Below are positions 1 to 11,500 of a stretch of 64,000 nucleotides of DNA, in pieces. The stretch lies in contig JAHEWK010000010.1 of the NCBI GenBank assembly GCA_020740775.1, forward strand, positions 372,001-436,000, read 5' to 3'. This DNA is from Ilyonectria destructans (Eukaryota; Ascomycota; Sordariomycetes; Hypocreales; Nectriaceae). The position numbers were made by a program, and so were the translations under genes. Positions within the stretch are counted from its first letter, which is position 1. Each line of letters opens with the position of its first letter. The notes under the pieces were generated by a model. The model made no database searches. It was not told the origin of the DNA and saw nothing but the letters and a program-made list of their open reading frames with translations.

Positions 1-937
1 CAAAGAAGAGTCACCCGACTCAAACGGAATTCAACAGCGTCGATCTATTGATAAGAATGCATTCGCCTTTGAAGCGATCCGAAAGCATATCACTCCAGCT
101 GCTGCGAAGCCTACCGTCAAAACAATGGCCCCCGGCTTGACCAGAACACAGGTCCACCAGCCTCTCATCGACCTGGAGATGTTACCGAAGACACCAAAAG
201 ACGACATGGTGGATTCTTTCTTCTCTCTCATGGACCAGGACATTGATGAAATAGTAGAGGCGCAGTTTTCAGCACCTCCTTCCGAATCTTTGCGTCTTGC
301 AAACGATGAAACTCTGGTGCCAATAGCCACTCAACCTGTTCTTCAGCCGAAAAAGTGTGGCCAAAGAAGTTCTTATCTAGAGGCTGTTCAGGAACCCACT
401 CGGCCTTCTCCTTTACAAGTTCACCCTGAGAAGGGGAACTGCACTGAGTCGCAAAAGGAAAACCTTCGCCCCAAAGCTCCCGAGTTCATACCGGAACGAG
501 TCTCTTCAGAGAAATCTAACCAAGGTACCAATGATTTATCATCCATTCGCTCTAGGGACTCGAAGTTATCTGCGGAAGCCATGGAATGGACCCCAGTCAA
601 GCCAATCGACGTCCAGCATCCACCCGTGCAGCTCCATGAACATGTTGTGCCAACTGGCCAATCGAACGGCCATTTGGTGTCCGTCACTCCAATCCAATTT
701 ACTGACGGACGTCTTATACCAGGAATCACCACCGGTCAGCTCTATCTCCAAACACCCGTCAATGTCATGCAGGGCAACATCCCACCATCCGCGCCAGAGT
801 CAGGAACGCTGGGCACTTTCCCCTTTGGTGCCTCATCCGAAACTGTTGCACCAATCCCTCTCGCCTCTGACAGCTCGGTAGCTACGCGAAAGAAGCCTAC
901 AAAGGGATTGAAGGCGTCGATGTGGGCTACAAAGTGA
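1..937 (+). CDS. C-terminal part of an unknown protein (5' end outside window)
   Basis: The frame is open from position 2 to the TGA at 935-937, so the gene starts upstream of the window; the ATG at 125 is only an internal methionine. About 310 residues are visible. They are rich in Pro, Ser, Thr and Gln with no recognisable fold, and look intrinsically disordered. The end reads KGLKASMWATK; a short Gly-Leu-x-Ala-Ser-x-Trp-Ala ending is common in fungal disordered proteins, but I cannot assign a function from it. It converges with NOC3. Coding character is supported by length and a single open frame; the identity is unknown. Confidence 0.6.
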   Translation, partial: KEESPDSNGIQQRRSIDKNAFAFEAIRKHITPAAAKPTVKTMAPGLTRTQVHQPLIDLEMLPKTPKDDMVDSFFSLMDQDIDEIVEAQFSAPPSESLRLANDETLVPIATQPVLQPKKCGQRSSYLEAVQEPTRPSPLQVHPEKGNCTESQKENLRPKAPEFIPERVSSEKSNQGTNDLSSIRSRDSKLSAEAMEWTPVKPIDVQHPPVQLHEHVVPTGQSNGHLVSVTPIQFTDGRLIPGITTGQLYLQTPVNVMQGNIPPSAPESGTLGTFPFGASSETVAPIPLASDSSVATRKKPTKGLKASMWATK

Positions 938-1433
938 TCACCAAGTTCTCATAGTGGAACAAATTTGAAGTCTCCGATAGTGTTTGAGGAAGCCGCACAA
1001 GAGCACTTCTACACAAAACTGCCAACTCGAATCTGGGCAGCAGAAAATTAAGTCCGATGATGGATCAAGCATTGACGAAGAAAAGTCCCAGGGGAAGGGG
1101 TTGTGGTCTTATGTATGAATCTTGTATCGAAGAATGAATGCCGATAGGAGCCGAACCTCGATATGAGACGAGCAGCTAGCCGATAGAATGCGAAGGAAAC
1201 TAGGCAACTGCTAGACTACAAACTAATTGAGGCGGATACAAAGTCGCTCTTGAGGGTTTCGTGACTACTCCCTGTGACACATCAAAGCGTTCAAAGTTGA
1301 ACGCCAACACAATCTGTCTTTACAAGAGTCGAGTGAGCCTAAATAATCGCCCATTCCATTGTTTGGAAACATATGTCCAAAATCATTATGAGGAAATTAA
1401 TTCTTTTGCGCCGTGTCTGTCTCGTATGTACAT
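938..1433. other. Convergent intergenic spacer, no gene seen
   Basis: About 0.5 kb between the stop of the unknown upstream gene and the stop of NOC3. It must contain the 3' UTRs and poly(A) sites of both genes. I see no open frame of note and no RNA gene. Confidence 0.6.
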
Positions 1434-3431
1434 CTAACTGTTCATTCCCTTCTCTAGCAACTTGACGCCCTCCCGAACCTTGGGAGAGTAATGCTTTCTC
1501 AACAATTCACCCTCCCAGACCGTTGCCGTAAAGGGATTACTTCCTTCGACGCTATCGCTAGTAGGAATGTAGCGACCGTCACCCTTGCGCTCCTCCGTGT
1601 TCCACAGACTGCACACCTTTTTGCTGTGGGTGTGGGCTATGTCGCTGAGCAGGACGAGGACAGCCTGGGTGGACTTGTCGGGCATCTGCAAGGCAGCTGT
1701 CATGAGTTGCTTGACGAAGGCGGCGAGGCGCAGCGGGGGCACGGAGCGGACATTCCAGGGCGGGAGGAGGATACCAGTGAGGGAACGGAGGAGGAGGACG
1801 GTGGTGGTCTGGACGTTGACCTTGGAGGTGGTGGAGTCGCTTGTGTTGGATGGGCGGGTGAGCTCGAGGTCGGGGTTGGTAGACAGAGAGAGGAGGGACG
1901 TGAAGAGGTGCGTGGTGAAGAAGGAGAGGTCGAGGTGGAGATCGTTACGGGAGTTGTGGGCATCTTGGCCGGCGAGGAGGGCGAAGGCAGTAACGGTGCA
2001 GAGCAGGGCCTCGCGAGTGAGGTTTCGAGTCGGCACGTCGTCCTCATCTTCCTCCTCCTCCTCCTTCTCTTCCTCGCCGTCAGCAGCGGGATCCTCGTTG
2101 GCGTCGTCATCGCTATGTCGGATCAAGTCCTTGAGGGCCTCAAGAAGATCACCAAAGAAGTCCTGGTTGATGAGATGGGAATACTTGGCTAATCCCTCGA
2201 GCACGGCGCCCATCAGGTGCGGCATCCGTAACTTGAGAATGCGGAAGTATGTTGCGAAGACCAGCTTGAGGGTCTCGGACTGCATGCGCTCAAGCTCATC
2301 GTGGCTGACGACGGCGTCGGCCTGCGACATATCCTTGTCGAGCGCCTTCAATTCCTTCTTCGCCTTGCGTTCTCGCTTGGTGCGGAACTCGCGCTTCTTC
2401 TTGACTTGCGTCATTCCTTCAACATTGTCCTGGGACGCCTTGCCGGAGAACTCGGAGAGGAGGCGCAGGCTGAGGAAGAGGTTGATGACTCGCTCATCGA
2501 CATAGAACTCGCGTGCCCTCATCATCTTGGCGAGGAATGATACAGTCTCCTGAGACGGTCTCCCTTCCTCATCATCACGGAGCAGCGTGTCGAGCGCCTC
2601 GAGGCACTTGACACCGTCGGCGTTGATTTTGCGCCTGCTGAGCTTCCCCACGAGGATCCTGAGCAGATCACTGCGGAAGTTGAAGTGAGGAACCGATGTG
2701 ACGAGGGTGCAGGCGCAGGTGATGGCGATGGTCGACAGGGTCTGGCCTCCACGGGCTGCCCTAATATCCATCTTCGAGCAGCGGGCGAGCTCCTTGATGT
2801 AGGACTGGTATCCGGAGACCAGCGCTTGCTCGTATTGCCTCAGTGTGCGAACGTCCTTTGACAACTGCTCCTTGGGCCCATTTTCCTCCTGCGGGCGTAT
2901 TCGGTAGCCGGGAATGACGTCCTTGTAGACTGACATCTGGGTCATGAGGGCGAGCATCTGGATGGCCAGGATCTTGGACTGTCCAATCTTGGCCAGGGCC
3001 TTGAATGCGCCGACGTGCTCCTCTGGGCTCTCGTTCATGGCCATGGCAATCTTGGCCAGCTCCTCCTGAGCTTCCCTGATCTGTTGGGGCTCAGGGACCT
3101 CGGGGATCTCCTCCTCCTCGACTTCAGGCTCCTCCTCAATCTCATCCTCGCGGCCCTCCAACCACTCGGTGTCGCTCTCAATTGACGCCGTCTCCTCCTC
3201 TATGGCGTCGGCTTGCTCCAATCGGCCATCGGCAGTCTTGACAGGCAGGCGGTTAGAATCCTTCTTTGCCTTCTTGCCTTTGCGCGGGCGCGACTCATAG
3301 TCCTGTTCAAGATTCCAGTTTGAGGCGTTCTTGAAGAAAGATTTTTGGACCTTTTTGGTGACAACTGGCGGCCGCGACTCGTCGTCTGAGTCGTGGGCCA
3401 GCTTTCTCCGTTTCGAGCCACCGGGAGCCAT
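1434..3431 (-). CDS. NOC3: Nucleolar complex-associated protein 3 (Noc3)
   Basis: Noc3 helps mature and export pre-60S ribosomal particles in the nucleolus and, in yeast, also takes part in loading the replication pre-initiation complex. The gene is one uninterrupted frame of 665 aa, matching the yeast length of about 660. I start it at the methionine of MAPGGSKRRK rather than at an in-frame ATG at 3611, because the extra 60 residues look like translated leader. The N-terminus is basic and is followed by the Noc3-type segment VQKSFFKNASNWNLEQDY, an acidic stretch around residues 75-125, then helical repeats typical of Noc3/CBF-family proteins. An acidic DE-rich block lies near residue 470. 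It is divergent from RPF1, 289 bp away, another 60S assembly gene. Confidence 0.93.
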   Translation of the reverse strand: MAPGGSKRRKLAHDSDDESRPPVVTKKVQKSFFKNASNWNLEQDYESRPRKGKKAKKDSNRLPVKTADGRLEQADAIEEETASIESDTEWLEGREDEIEEEPEVEEEEIPEVPEPQQIREAQEELAKIAMAMNESPEEHVGAFKALAKIGQSKILAIQMLALMTQMSVYKDVIPGYRIRPQEENGPKEQLSKDVRTLRQYEQALVSGYQSYIKELARCSKMDIRAARGGQTLSTIAITCACTLVTSVPHFNFRSDLLRILVGKLSRRKINADGVKCLEALDTLLRDDEEGRPSQETVSFLAKMMRAREFYVDERVINLFLSLRLLSEFSGKASQDNVEGMTQVKKKREFRTKRERKAKKELKALDKDMSQADAVVSHDELERMQSETLKLVFATYFRILKLRMPHLMGAVLEGLAKYSHLINQDFFGDLLEALKDLIRHSDDDANEDPAADGEEEKEEEEEDEDDVPTRNLTREALLCTVTAFALLAGQDAHNSRNDLHLDLSFFTTHLFTSLLSLSTNPDLELTRPSNTSDSTTSKVNVQTTTVLLLRSLTGILLPPWNVRSVPPLRLAAFVKQLMTAALQMPDKSTQAVLVLLSDIAHTHSKKVCSLWNTEERKGDGRYIPTSDSVEGSNPFTATVWEGELLRKHYSPKVREGVKLLEKGMNS

Positions 3432-3720
3432 TTTATTTTTTGCTGTGTCGATTCTGGGATCCTGATACCAGCGACTGAAATAAAAGGTTTGTCGTCTGTT
3501 CGAATGTCTTTTCTTCAAAAGTTCATGAGATCTGGGTGGGTATCTCTGGTTCTGCACCAATAAGAGTTCGCGATTGCGCTTCACCGCCAAAATTTTGGAA
3601 TTTTCTGCCACCTTGACGATGCCCCTCTACGCCAAAATTTCCCAACCGCCCATTTCCACTTCTCATTGACCAACTTCATTTTCAAACCGACCCAACGCCC
3701 GCAATTGCGATTCATCTACG
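3432..3720. promoter_or_regulatory. Shared divergent promoter of NOC3 and RPF1
   Basis: 289 bp separate the two start codons. It holds AAAATTTT at 3589-3596 and AAAATTT at 3634-3640, each preceded by GCC. These resemble the core of the RRPE element known upstream of yeast ribosome-biogenesis genes. I did not find a clear PAC (GATGAG) box. Co-regulation of the two genes is an inference. Confidence 0.55.
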
Positions 3721-4959
3721 ATGGCTGGTACCAAGGCGCCTGAACAGGCGCTTAAGGCTGCCAACAAACTGAAGCGCCGAGAGCTCTTTGTCGAGCACAA
3801 GAAGACCAAGGACAAGGAACGCCGAGAAATGCGATACCGCCGAAAGAAGGAAGAGGACCGCGAACCTGAGCTGAAGGACGCCCGTCTGGCGAAGCGCAAG
3901 CCTGTGACGCTCGACCAGAAGCGTGTGTGGGATGACGTCGACGATGACAGCCTTGGTGTGCAGGTGGACCTCGAGAAGCTGAAGCGCCGGCGCATTGAGG
4001 AGGCCGAGGCAGCGGAGCAGGAGGCCCTCGAGGCTGCTGCGGACGACGACGACGACGAGGATGATGTCGACAGCATGCTGGGCTCAGATGAAGAGGATGA
4101 CGAGGCTCGCCAGGCTGCATTGGAAAAGAAGCGAGAACGGAGAGCACGCCGAGACAACAGCGTTGCCCCATCCACCACCAGCACAAACCTCGACTTAACA
4201 CCCACGTCCTTGTCTGTCAAGTTCCCAACGCTCTTCTCCGACATCCCTCCTCCCACGCCCAAGATCCTCGTCACAACCTCCCTCAACTCCACCCTCCACG
4301 AAGAGGCACATCTCCTTTGCGAGCTGTTCCCCAACAGCTCCTACATTCCGCGTTCCGCCCACCGACACAGCCACAAGTACTCACTCCGGGAGATCTGCAA
4401 GTTCGCTGCGAACCGGGATTACACCGCTCTTGTGCTCCTCAAAGAGGACTCCAAGAAGCCTACGGCCCTCTCTGTTGTTCACCTCCCCTCAGGCCCGACC
4501 TTCCACTTTTCCATCACCAACTGGGTCGAGGGCAAGAAGCTACCCGGTCACGGTAACCCTACGAACCACTACCCCGAACTTCTCCTCAACAACTTCAAGA
4601 CTTCTCTTGGTCTCCTGACGGCCAAGCTCTTCATGACCCTGTTTCCTCCCCGGCCAGAATTCCAGGGGCGACAAGTCGTGACGCTGCACAACCAGCGTGA
4701 TTACATCTTCGTCCGGCGGCACCGCTACGTCTTCCGAGACAAGCGAGCGACCGAGAAGAGCATTGTGGGCGCTGACGGAAAGGAAGTGAAGGGTGTTGAG
4801 CAAATCCGCGCTGGTCTGCAGGAGTTGGGGCCTCGATTCACTCTGAAGCTAAGGAGAGTGGACAAGGGCATTGGACGAGCTGGCAGTGAAGGTGACGATG
4901 CGACGCAATGGGAATGGAAGGCCAAGATGGAGAAGGACCGCAAGAGATTCAACCTGTAA
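3721..4959 (+). CDS. RPF1: Ribosome production factor 1 (Brix-domain protein)
   Basis: Rpf1 is a nucleolar Brix-domain protein needed for 27S/25S rRNA processing and 60S assembly. This is a single exon of 412 aa. The N-terminal third is highly charged, with an Asp-rich run near residues 109-118. The Brix domain runs from about residue 180 (FPTLFSDIPPPTPKILVTTS) to the end. It contains the sigma70-like RNA-binding stretch HNQRDYIFVRRHRYVFRDK and the late motif GPRFTLKLRRVDKG, and finishes with the WEWKAKMEKDRKRF box expected at the Rpf1 C-terminus. Length and motif order match the family; I have no doubt about the assignment. Confidence 0.96.
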   Translation: MAGTKAPEQALKAANKLKRRELFVEHKKTKDKERREMRYRRKKEEDREPELKDARLAKRKPVTLDQKRVWDDVDDDSLGVQVDLEKLKRRRIEEAEAAEQEALEAAADDDDDEDDVDSMLGSDEEDDEARQAALEKKRERRARRDNSVAPSTTSTNLDLTPTSLSVKFPTLFSDIPPPTPKILVTTSLNSTLHEEAHLLCELFPNSSYIPRSAHRHSHKYSLREICKFAANRDYTALVLLKEDSKKPTALSVVHLPSGPTFHFSITNWVEGKKLPGHGNPTNHYPELLLNNFKTSLGLLTAKLFMTLFPPRPEFQGRQVVTLHNQRDYIFVRRHRYVFRDKRATEKSIVGADGKEVKGVEQIRAGLQELGPRFTLKLRRVDKGIGRAGSEGDDATQWEWKAKMEKDRKRFNL

Positions 4960-7052
4960 AATTCAGACTTTACCAAGGGAGGGTTTAGAAGCCTAGATTA
5001 CGAGCAAACATTAATGATATCCCCTGCAGTTGGGCGCTCACGTCAGAACAAGAGTTTCGTCGTCTGGTATTATGCGAGATTTGGTACTTGGAAACTGAAG
5101 GATTGCGCGTTACATTGGAAAATTGGTGACTCTGTATATGCCCTATTACGACTGATGTATTGGAAGCTGCTTGAGCTCCTATTCGCTCCAATTGCGTGTT
5201 TCATTGCAAGAACTATCATTAGAAAGCACCGTAGTAATAAATAGCACTTCTCATTTGACAACCGAACCACGGGCTCAGAAAACTCGGACATACTGTCGTA
5301 GTTGAGCAGAAATATATACAGGCATCTGCTCGCTCATAGGTTACACAGGGTTGGGATGCCGGGGGGAGCTGGATTCTTGTTGCGCGGCTCTCTATATCCC
5401 TACGCCCGATGTGATAATGAGTGAGCATGACGGCTTGTCGTGCAAATAATGTTGGGTTCGCAAACATGAAGCAACTGTAAGCCAACCTTGAAATGAATAG
5501 AAGTGATTGACCCCTGCCAACACGAGACTGGTGGCGTGGGCCCCTTGTAGGAATAACCGCTTGGGGAAGCAGGTCCGCGATGAGGGACAATCCTTGCAGG
5601 CGCATACAATTAACGCCGATGCCCGCCTCCATGGTTCCCGAGTTTCCTACGTGAGTAAGTACGTAGTAAGCACCAACTGGGCGTGGCCATGGGGAGATAC
5701 ATATGAGGTTAGCCAGAGGAGATGGGTAAGAATGGGGCCAAAGCTCCGTGATAGAGAAGCGCAAAAACCGGCATTTGGCGGGCGAGGCCAGTTTAAAGGC
5801 CGATCATCTCACGATTCGGCGTAACCGCGCCGCGTCTTGGCAAGATGGTGCGCACCACAGAAGCGCGGCTACGGTGCGACGCGAGCACCGACGGACCGAA
5901 CAAGCACCGGCTTGTCCGTCCTGTGCAGGTAGAGTGACGTGAAGTGAAGTTGTTGGAACGGAGTTGTTGGAACGGAGTTGACGTCGGCGAAGGCCACGGG
6001 GTTAACACACGGAGTACGGAGGAGTACGGAGTACCTAGGCCGTCGGATATGATGAGTGCGTTGAGAAGTGCCTAAAGGCATTGATGTTTGAGAATACGGT
6101 CAGCAGTGCCATAGGCTGATGAGGGCTTACTTTAACGGCTAAAGGAAGGTCGATGTTTGTCGGTTAATATTATCCATTGCGCTGGTTGTTCTCGAGCAAC
6201 GTTGCGGCGTGTTGCGTTCAGGGTCCACGACGTCAACCGATTCTGATGACAGCCCACCAACATTTCGCATCGGCGTCCCATTGCTGCGCTTAACGATAAA
6301 CTGCTGACTCTTAGCCAGCCACAGAGTGAGAGGCTGCCCTATCCCTATCCCTAGCGTGTACTGAGTTTTCCCCCTCCAATCCGTCCATCTGTTCGCCAGG
6401 CTTTAATCCGCTCGGGATTAAAATAAACGGGCGAGCCACACTAGGCCCGGTCGGCAAAACGCCACAGGAGGTCGTCGTCACGTTTTCGCCTATCACGACT
6501 CGCAACTGACAGGCCAGGGCAGTAAGCGGCCCCTCTCTCCACTGTACCGGAGCCCACCGACCGCCTGCGGACGCCAGCCCAGTGGCTTAGTCGCCCGTGG
6601 CCAGTGGCCCAGAACCGCCTCCAATTCGCGCGGGCAACGAAATTCCACGGGTTGTGAAATGCCCTCATTCTGCCATGCCAGCCTTTGTGAGCCTTGCATG
6701 CCCTGCTCACCTGGCGAGTTCGCAGCATCATCACGATCACGGCACGTGCATGCCCTGGTTCGACGTAATCACCTTACTTGCCCGCCTGTCTCTTGATTGA
6801 CGACTTTTCTTGTTTTTTTGCTGGGGGCGGCGCCTTTGCCCCTCCGTCGGCCTGCATCGACACCCGCATCGACATCCACCACATCGAATCTGCATCAACT
6901 CTCTCATCGACTCGCTCACTCGCGCCCATTTCCGAGCAGCGAAAGGCTCCCATGACGCCCTTTGCTATCGCAGCCTGTCTCAAATTGTTTCATGCCCATA
7001 GACTTTCCTTATAGAGAGATCGACTCCCTTGCTTCTCTGTTTCCCCGCCATC
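4960..7052. other. 2.1-kb intergenic region, no gene recognised
   Basis: Contains only short frames without recognisable content. A perfect 14-bp direct repeat (GTTGTTGGAACGGA) lies at 5949-5976, and a CGGAGTACGGAGGAGTACGGAGTACC-like cluster near 6009-6036. The last 250 bp before the dehydratase start are CT/CA-rich, as expected for a fungal promoter and leader. Confidence 0.55.
5949..5980. repeat. Tandem 14-bp repeat, about 2.3 copies
   Basis: Unit GTTGTTGGAACGGA at 5949-5962 and 5963-5976, then a partial third unit GTTG. It is non-coding; function unknown. Confidence 0.8.
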
Positions 7053-8558
7053 ATGACCGCCTCCACTCACGAACCGGCCAACGGTACGCTTCAAGCACTC
7101 CCTGTCTTTGCCGTGCATCCCTGTCGAGGCACCGCTAACTAATTCGACTCCTCGTCGTCTCAGGCCTGGTTAACGGTCACCACTACGTGCAGGATGTCAA
7201 CGTCTGGAAAAGGGCGCCGGTCCTCACAGGAACCACCAAATTCGAGCCCCGTCCTGATGTGAAGAACATCATGGTCACCGGCGGAGCTGGCTTCATGTGA
7301 GTCCGCTCTATGCAAACGCTCACAATGTCGTCTCCCACATGCGCTGACCACGCATCCATTCCCCCAGTGCCTGCTGGCTGGTCCGCCATCTTACCTTGGC
7401 ATACCCAGAAGCCTACCGGATTGTCTCATTTGACAAACTAGACTATTGCTCCTCGCTCAACAACACACGCGTGCTAGAGGACAAACCCAATTTTTCTTTC
7501 TATCATGGTGATATCACCAACCCAACCCAGGTCCTCGACTGCATGGAACTGTATGACATTGACACTGTGCTACACTTTGCGGCGCAGTCCCACGTAGACC
7601 ATAGCTTTGGCAACTCCTATGGTTTCACCCACACCAATGTGTACGGAACCCATGTTCTTCTGGAGAGTGCAAAGAAGGTAGGCATCAAGCGGTTCATACA
7701 CATTTCCACCGATGAGGTGTACGGCGAGATTCACGCAGACGACGACGATGTGCTCGAATCCAGCATCCTGGCCCCGACCAACCCATATGCTGCGAGCAAG
7801 GCCGCTGCCGAGATGCTGGTCCAGTCTTACCAGAAGAGCTTTAAGCTCCCCGTCATTGTTGTACGCAGCAACAACGTATATGGCCCGCATCAGTACCCAG
7901 AGAGTAAGTGTTGTCAACTTAGCCTATCCAAAGCTTCAGCGTGTCCTAACTGCTGCCAGAAATCATCCCCAAGTTTACCTGCCTCTTGAACCGTGGACGG
8001 CCCGTAGTGCTACATGGGAACGGCAGGCCGACCCGAAGGTATCTGTACGCCGGAGATGCCGCGGACGCATTTGACACCATCCTGCACAAGGGCCAGATAG
8101 GCCAGACATACAATGTTGGATCATATGACGAGGTGTCCAACCTGAACCTGTGCGACAGGCTCCTCGACTTGATGAAAATAGAACATGAAACTCCTGAACA
8201 AGTCTGCAAGTGGATCAAGTACACGCATGATCGGCCATTCAACGATCAGCGGTATGCCACAAACGACACCAAACTACGGTCACTGGGATGGGAACAGAAG
8301 ACCGAAATTGCAGAAGGCCTGAGGATCACGGTGGACTGGTACACGCAGTTTGGTGAGACATGGTGGGGAGATATTAGCCATGTCTTGACGCCATTCCCCG
8401 TGGTCAGCGAAGGGGAGGTGATGCCGGATGACGAGCATTCGATGCGGGACGAGCCGCTCAACCATGACGAAAATGGAGCAAGCGACGACGGGAACCAGAA
8501 CGGAATCCATAACGGGGCCGAAAACGGGACCGAGAACGGGACCGAGAAAGGAGTTTGA
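7053..8558 (+). CDS. NAD-dependent UDP-/dTDP-glucose 4,6-dehydratase (extended SDR)
   Basis: Converts a nucleotide-activated glucose to the 4-keto-6-deoxy sugar, the first step toward UDP-rhamnose in fungi such as Botrytis. Four exons: 7053-7083, 7164-7296, 7368-7903, 7960-8558, giving 432 aa; all junctions are GT...AG and keep frame. Residues 49-55 carry the Rossmann motif TGGAGFI, interrupted by intron 2 within the codon for Ile55. The dehydratase signature STDEVYG lies at about 168-174 (Asp170/Glu171 act in dehydration) and the SDR pair YxxxK is Tyr195/Lys199 in NPYAASKAAAEM. RRYLYAGDAADA and YNVG are the usual sugar-binding blocks. The C-terminal 40 residues are an Asp/Glu/Asn/Gly-rich tail with NGTENGTEKG repeats, not part of the fold. 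The sugar nucleotide (UDP versus dTDP) cannot be decided from sequence; UDP is likelier in fungi. Confidence 0.9.
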
Positions 8559-11500
8559 CATCATCACACTCCCGGCAGACAATGCCTGGAGCATTGCTCC
8601 GGAGAAGAAACTTAGAATGCTGGAATGCTAGAACACTGGAACGCTAGAAACCCAGAACCCGGTTTGCTTGATGGCGGCCCAAGAGCCTAACAAAGCCTAA
8701 GCCAAACCCAAGGGGACGGCCAAGGGAAGGACCGAAATATACCATGCGTGGGGGTGGAGAGTTGCTCGATAATAGACGGAGTATGACTGGAGGCGATGAG
8801 AGCGTTTTCCCACAGGCAGTCAGACAGGACCAGGGGTATTCAGGTAGATGATGGAAGAGGACGAGACCATAGACAGAAAGAAAGAAAGAGAAGGAGCATG
8901 GGCATATTAGCTTGATGATTTTTTTACCTTGCATAGTCGCCGCGTCGTATGAGAATAGAGAGAGAGGGGCCGCAAAAGATATTATAGCGCCTTGTTCACG
9001 GTTATCCCGGGCACAGCACCAACAGCGTAACACCCTACCATCGCTAAACAACCACAAGAACGGGCCGCTCTGGGCGCCTGGCCCACGGCAGCGGGCTACA
9101 TAGTAGAGTTGGGACTGGGGGTACATCGCAAGTGTCTTAGGGCCGCATTAGGAATGCAACCTCCTGCATGGTGCATGGTGCATGGACAACCAGGCCGAGA
9201 AAAGGCAGTGAGCCGAGGTGCGAGCAGATGCCAAACCAGCGGCCCGGAGACTGACCGTCGCACCGGGACGGGCGGGACGGAGCCAGGTTTATCATTCGTA
9301 CGCGCGGGCGTGCAGAGTCACAATGGGATTTTCCCGTACGAACGCCCGACTTTCTCGGGACCGCTCGTGGATATCATGTGGGCGGACGTCACGCCCGGCC
9401 GTTCAAACCCGGCGAACGGACGAACCAACAATCTGCTTGCTATGAAGAAGGTCGGGCGTATTTTCCAGATCGTTCCGAGACCATCATGGATGCAATTCGG
9501 GAGGCTTAGCATTGTCTGAATCAGATGTTGACCCAGGAATCAGGTCCCGGGGATACGGACTTTCAACAATGGGCCGGATTCGAAAAAGGTTCTGGAGGGA
9601 AGCGCTGGAATGCGACAACGTCCGAATTCAGCACTGACAATGATTCAACCTTTGTTAGTTCCCGACACCATTTCTCCCTAGAAACTTATCCGTACTTCCG
9701 TATCCGTACTCCATACGGATACACTGGTAAGTACAGGAATATTTGCCGAAAAAGGGTTGCCTGCCGGTACGAAATGGGTTACTGGTGAAGGCCCGGGATC
9801 AGCAACAGTGAGTGAGCGGCATAAGGTCCGTGGCAGCTAGGTACTTCGTTAGCGACGTGGAGCGGAGTGGATCTAGAAAGGGAATATCCGATTGAGGACG
9901 GATGAATAATCCAAAAATCGCAGAAACAAGCGATAGTGCCCCGTCGATCATAGGCCTGAGCGATCGATGCACGCGGGAAGCGGCAGGTCAATCGACCGAG
10001 ATGGAGAACGGAGATGGGCGGCTGCGTGGGACGAAGCGGGGGCATCGTTATGTATCGGGATGATGACGACGCAGGTGTTCAGAGATGAAAGAAATACGAG
10101 TGAAATCCCCTCGCTCGAGTTCTTTGTATACGTCTACTAAAATAATACGCAGTACGTAGTAGATTCCTCTGCAAAAGTGGATGTCAGTGTGCAAGCGGAA
10201 CCATAATAAATGGTCCGATTCTTGCTTCCATCCAGTGTTCCTCGGCTTCTTGTTGTCTCCGACGTTGTCTCGCTCGTCGCCAAGGACCGAGCAACCTGCT
10301 ATTACTACGTGGTACATTAGGGCACGCACCTATTGCAAGAGAGCGTCTCGAGAGGCTTCGGGCACATCCCCTAGTGGGCCGCTCCCCACTACCACGGGCG
10401 GCGTGGCACCGCGGGTCCAAGCAAACTCCCCGCCGTCTAGTGGACCACCCCGCTGGAGCCCAGGTGAAATTCGAGCGTTCCCTGAAAGCACGAAGGGTCT
10501 AATAACTCAGCAGCCCAGCAGCCCAGCAACCCTCTCGCATGCAGCAACATGTCGATGCAATGCATGCCGAGTCGTCCGGGCGGCCGGCCATCCAAACCCG
10601 GCCTGCCGTTGCGCATGCCGTGGAATGATATCGACTTGCACCAGGCAGGAGGCGTCCAGTAAAGGCCGGACGGACCTCGACAGGGGGTGCGGAGGTACTG
10701 GGGATGGGCTGCACGGCCTCCTCGCCAACAGGCCCAGCAGCAGCCCCCGGACAGGCCCAGCAACACTCTCCTGGGATGCCCCTGTTGCAGCTCGCCCCTG
10801 CAGCGGAGGATTCCAGCCCGCTTGGCCGCGCTCAGGCAAGGATCGGCCGGGGATGCGCGAGAGGCTTTTCCAGGGCCAGGAAAGACCACGAGAGACCGCT
10901 GTACGTACAGCGTAGTGCGTGCTACATAGTACGTACTACGTGGTGGACCGCTGGACCGCTGGGGAAGAGGGCTGTGGCTTGAGAAAGACTCGGTGCCAAG
11001 AGAGCCTGGGCCTGGGGCTGGAACCTCGTCTGGCGTTGTGGGCATGTCGGCGCCGTCGCATGGGGAATGGTGGGATTGCTGCCGATGTCGATTGGGGTAG
11101 CACAAGGCACAGATGCTTCACAAGCTACAGCAGCTCCGCGACAATGGTCACCTCGTCGGTTCTGGATCTTGCCGAATTTCCCTTTCCGACTCTGATAGCA
11201 CCCGCCAAGAATATGATAGCCCCTCGCGTAGGAATGGGTTGAGGGTCTTGACTGGTCCCCTCAGCCCTTTGGTGCCGGGCCCAACTGGACTTGAACCTGA
11301 CTACTGACAAGCTAACTGCAACCGCATGCGTTGGGCACATGCAGCAGTCCTGCTAGCACGACGCGGGACACATGGACGGCACTCAGATGGTACGTACTTA
11401 GACGGCTTGCTACTGCTTCCTCTTGTGCAACACGACGAAGGAAGCCAATGAAGCCTACAGACGTGCAAAACGTACAAGAGAGTGGAGGAAGGATCGACCT

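Noticed and set aside
1585..2505. 306-codon frame antisense to NOC3
   Set aside because: A shadow of NOC3 codon bias; the sense product is a clear family member.
10181..11105. Opposing frames of 244 aa (+) and 222 aa (-)
   Set aside because: They overlap antisense in GC-rich DNA, where stops are rare; both translations are Arg/Pro/Gly-rich with no recognisable family.
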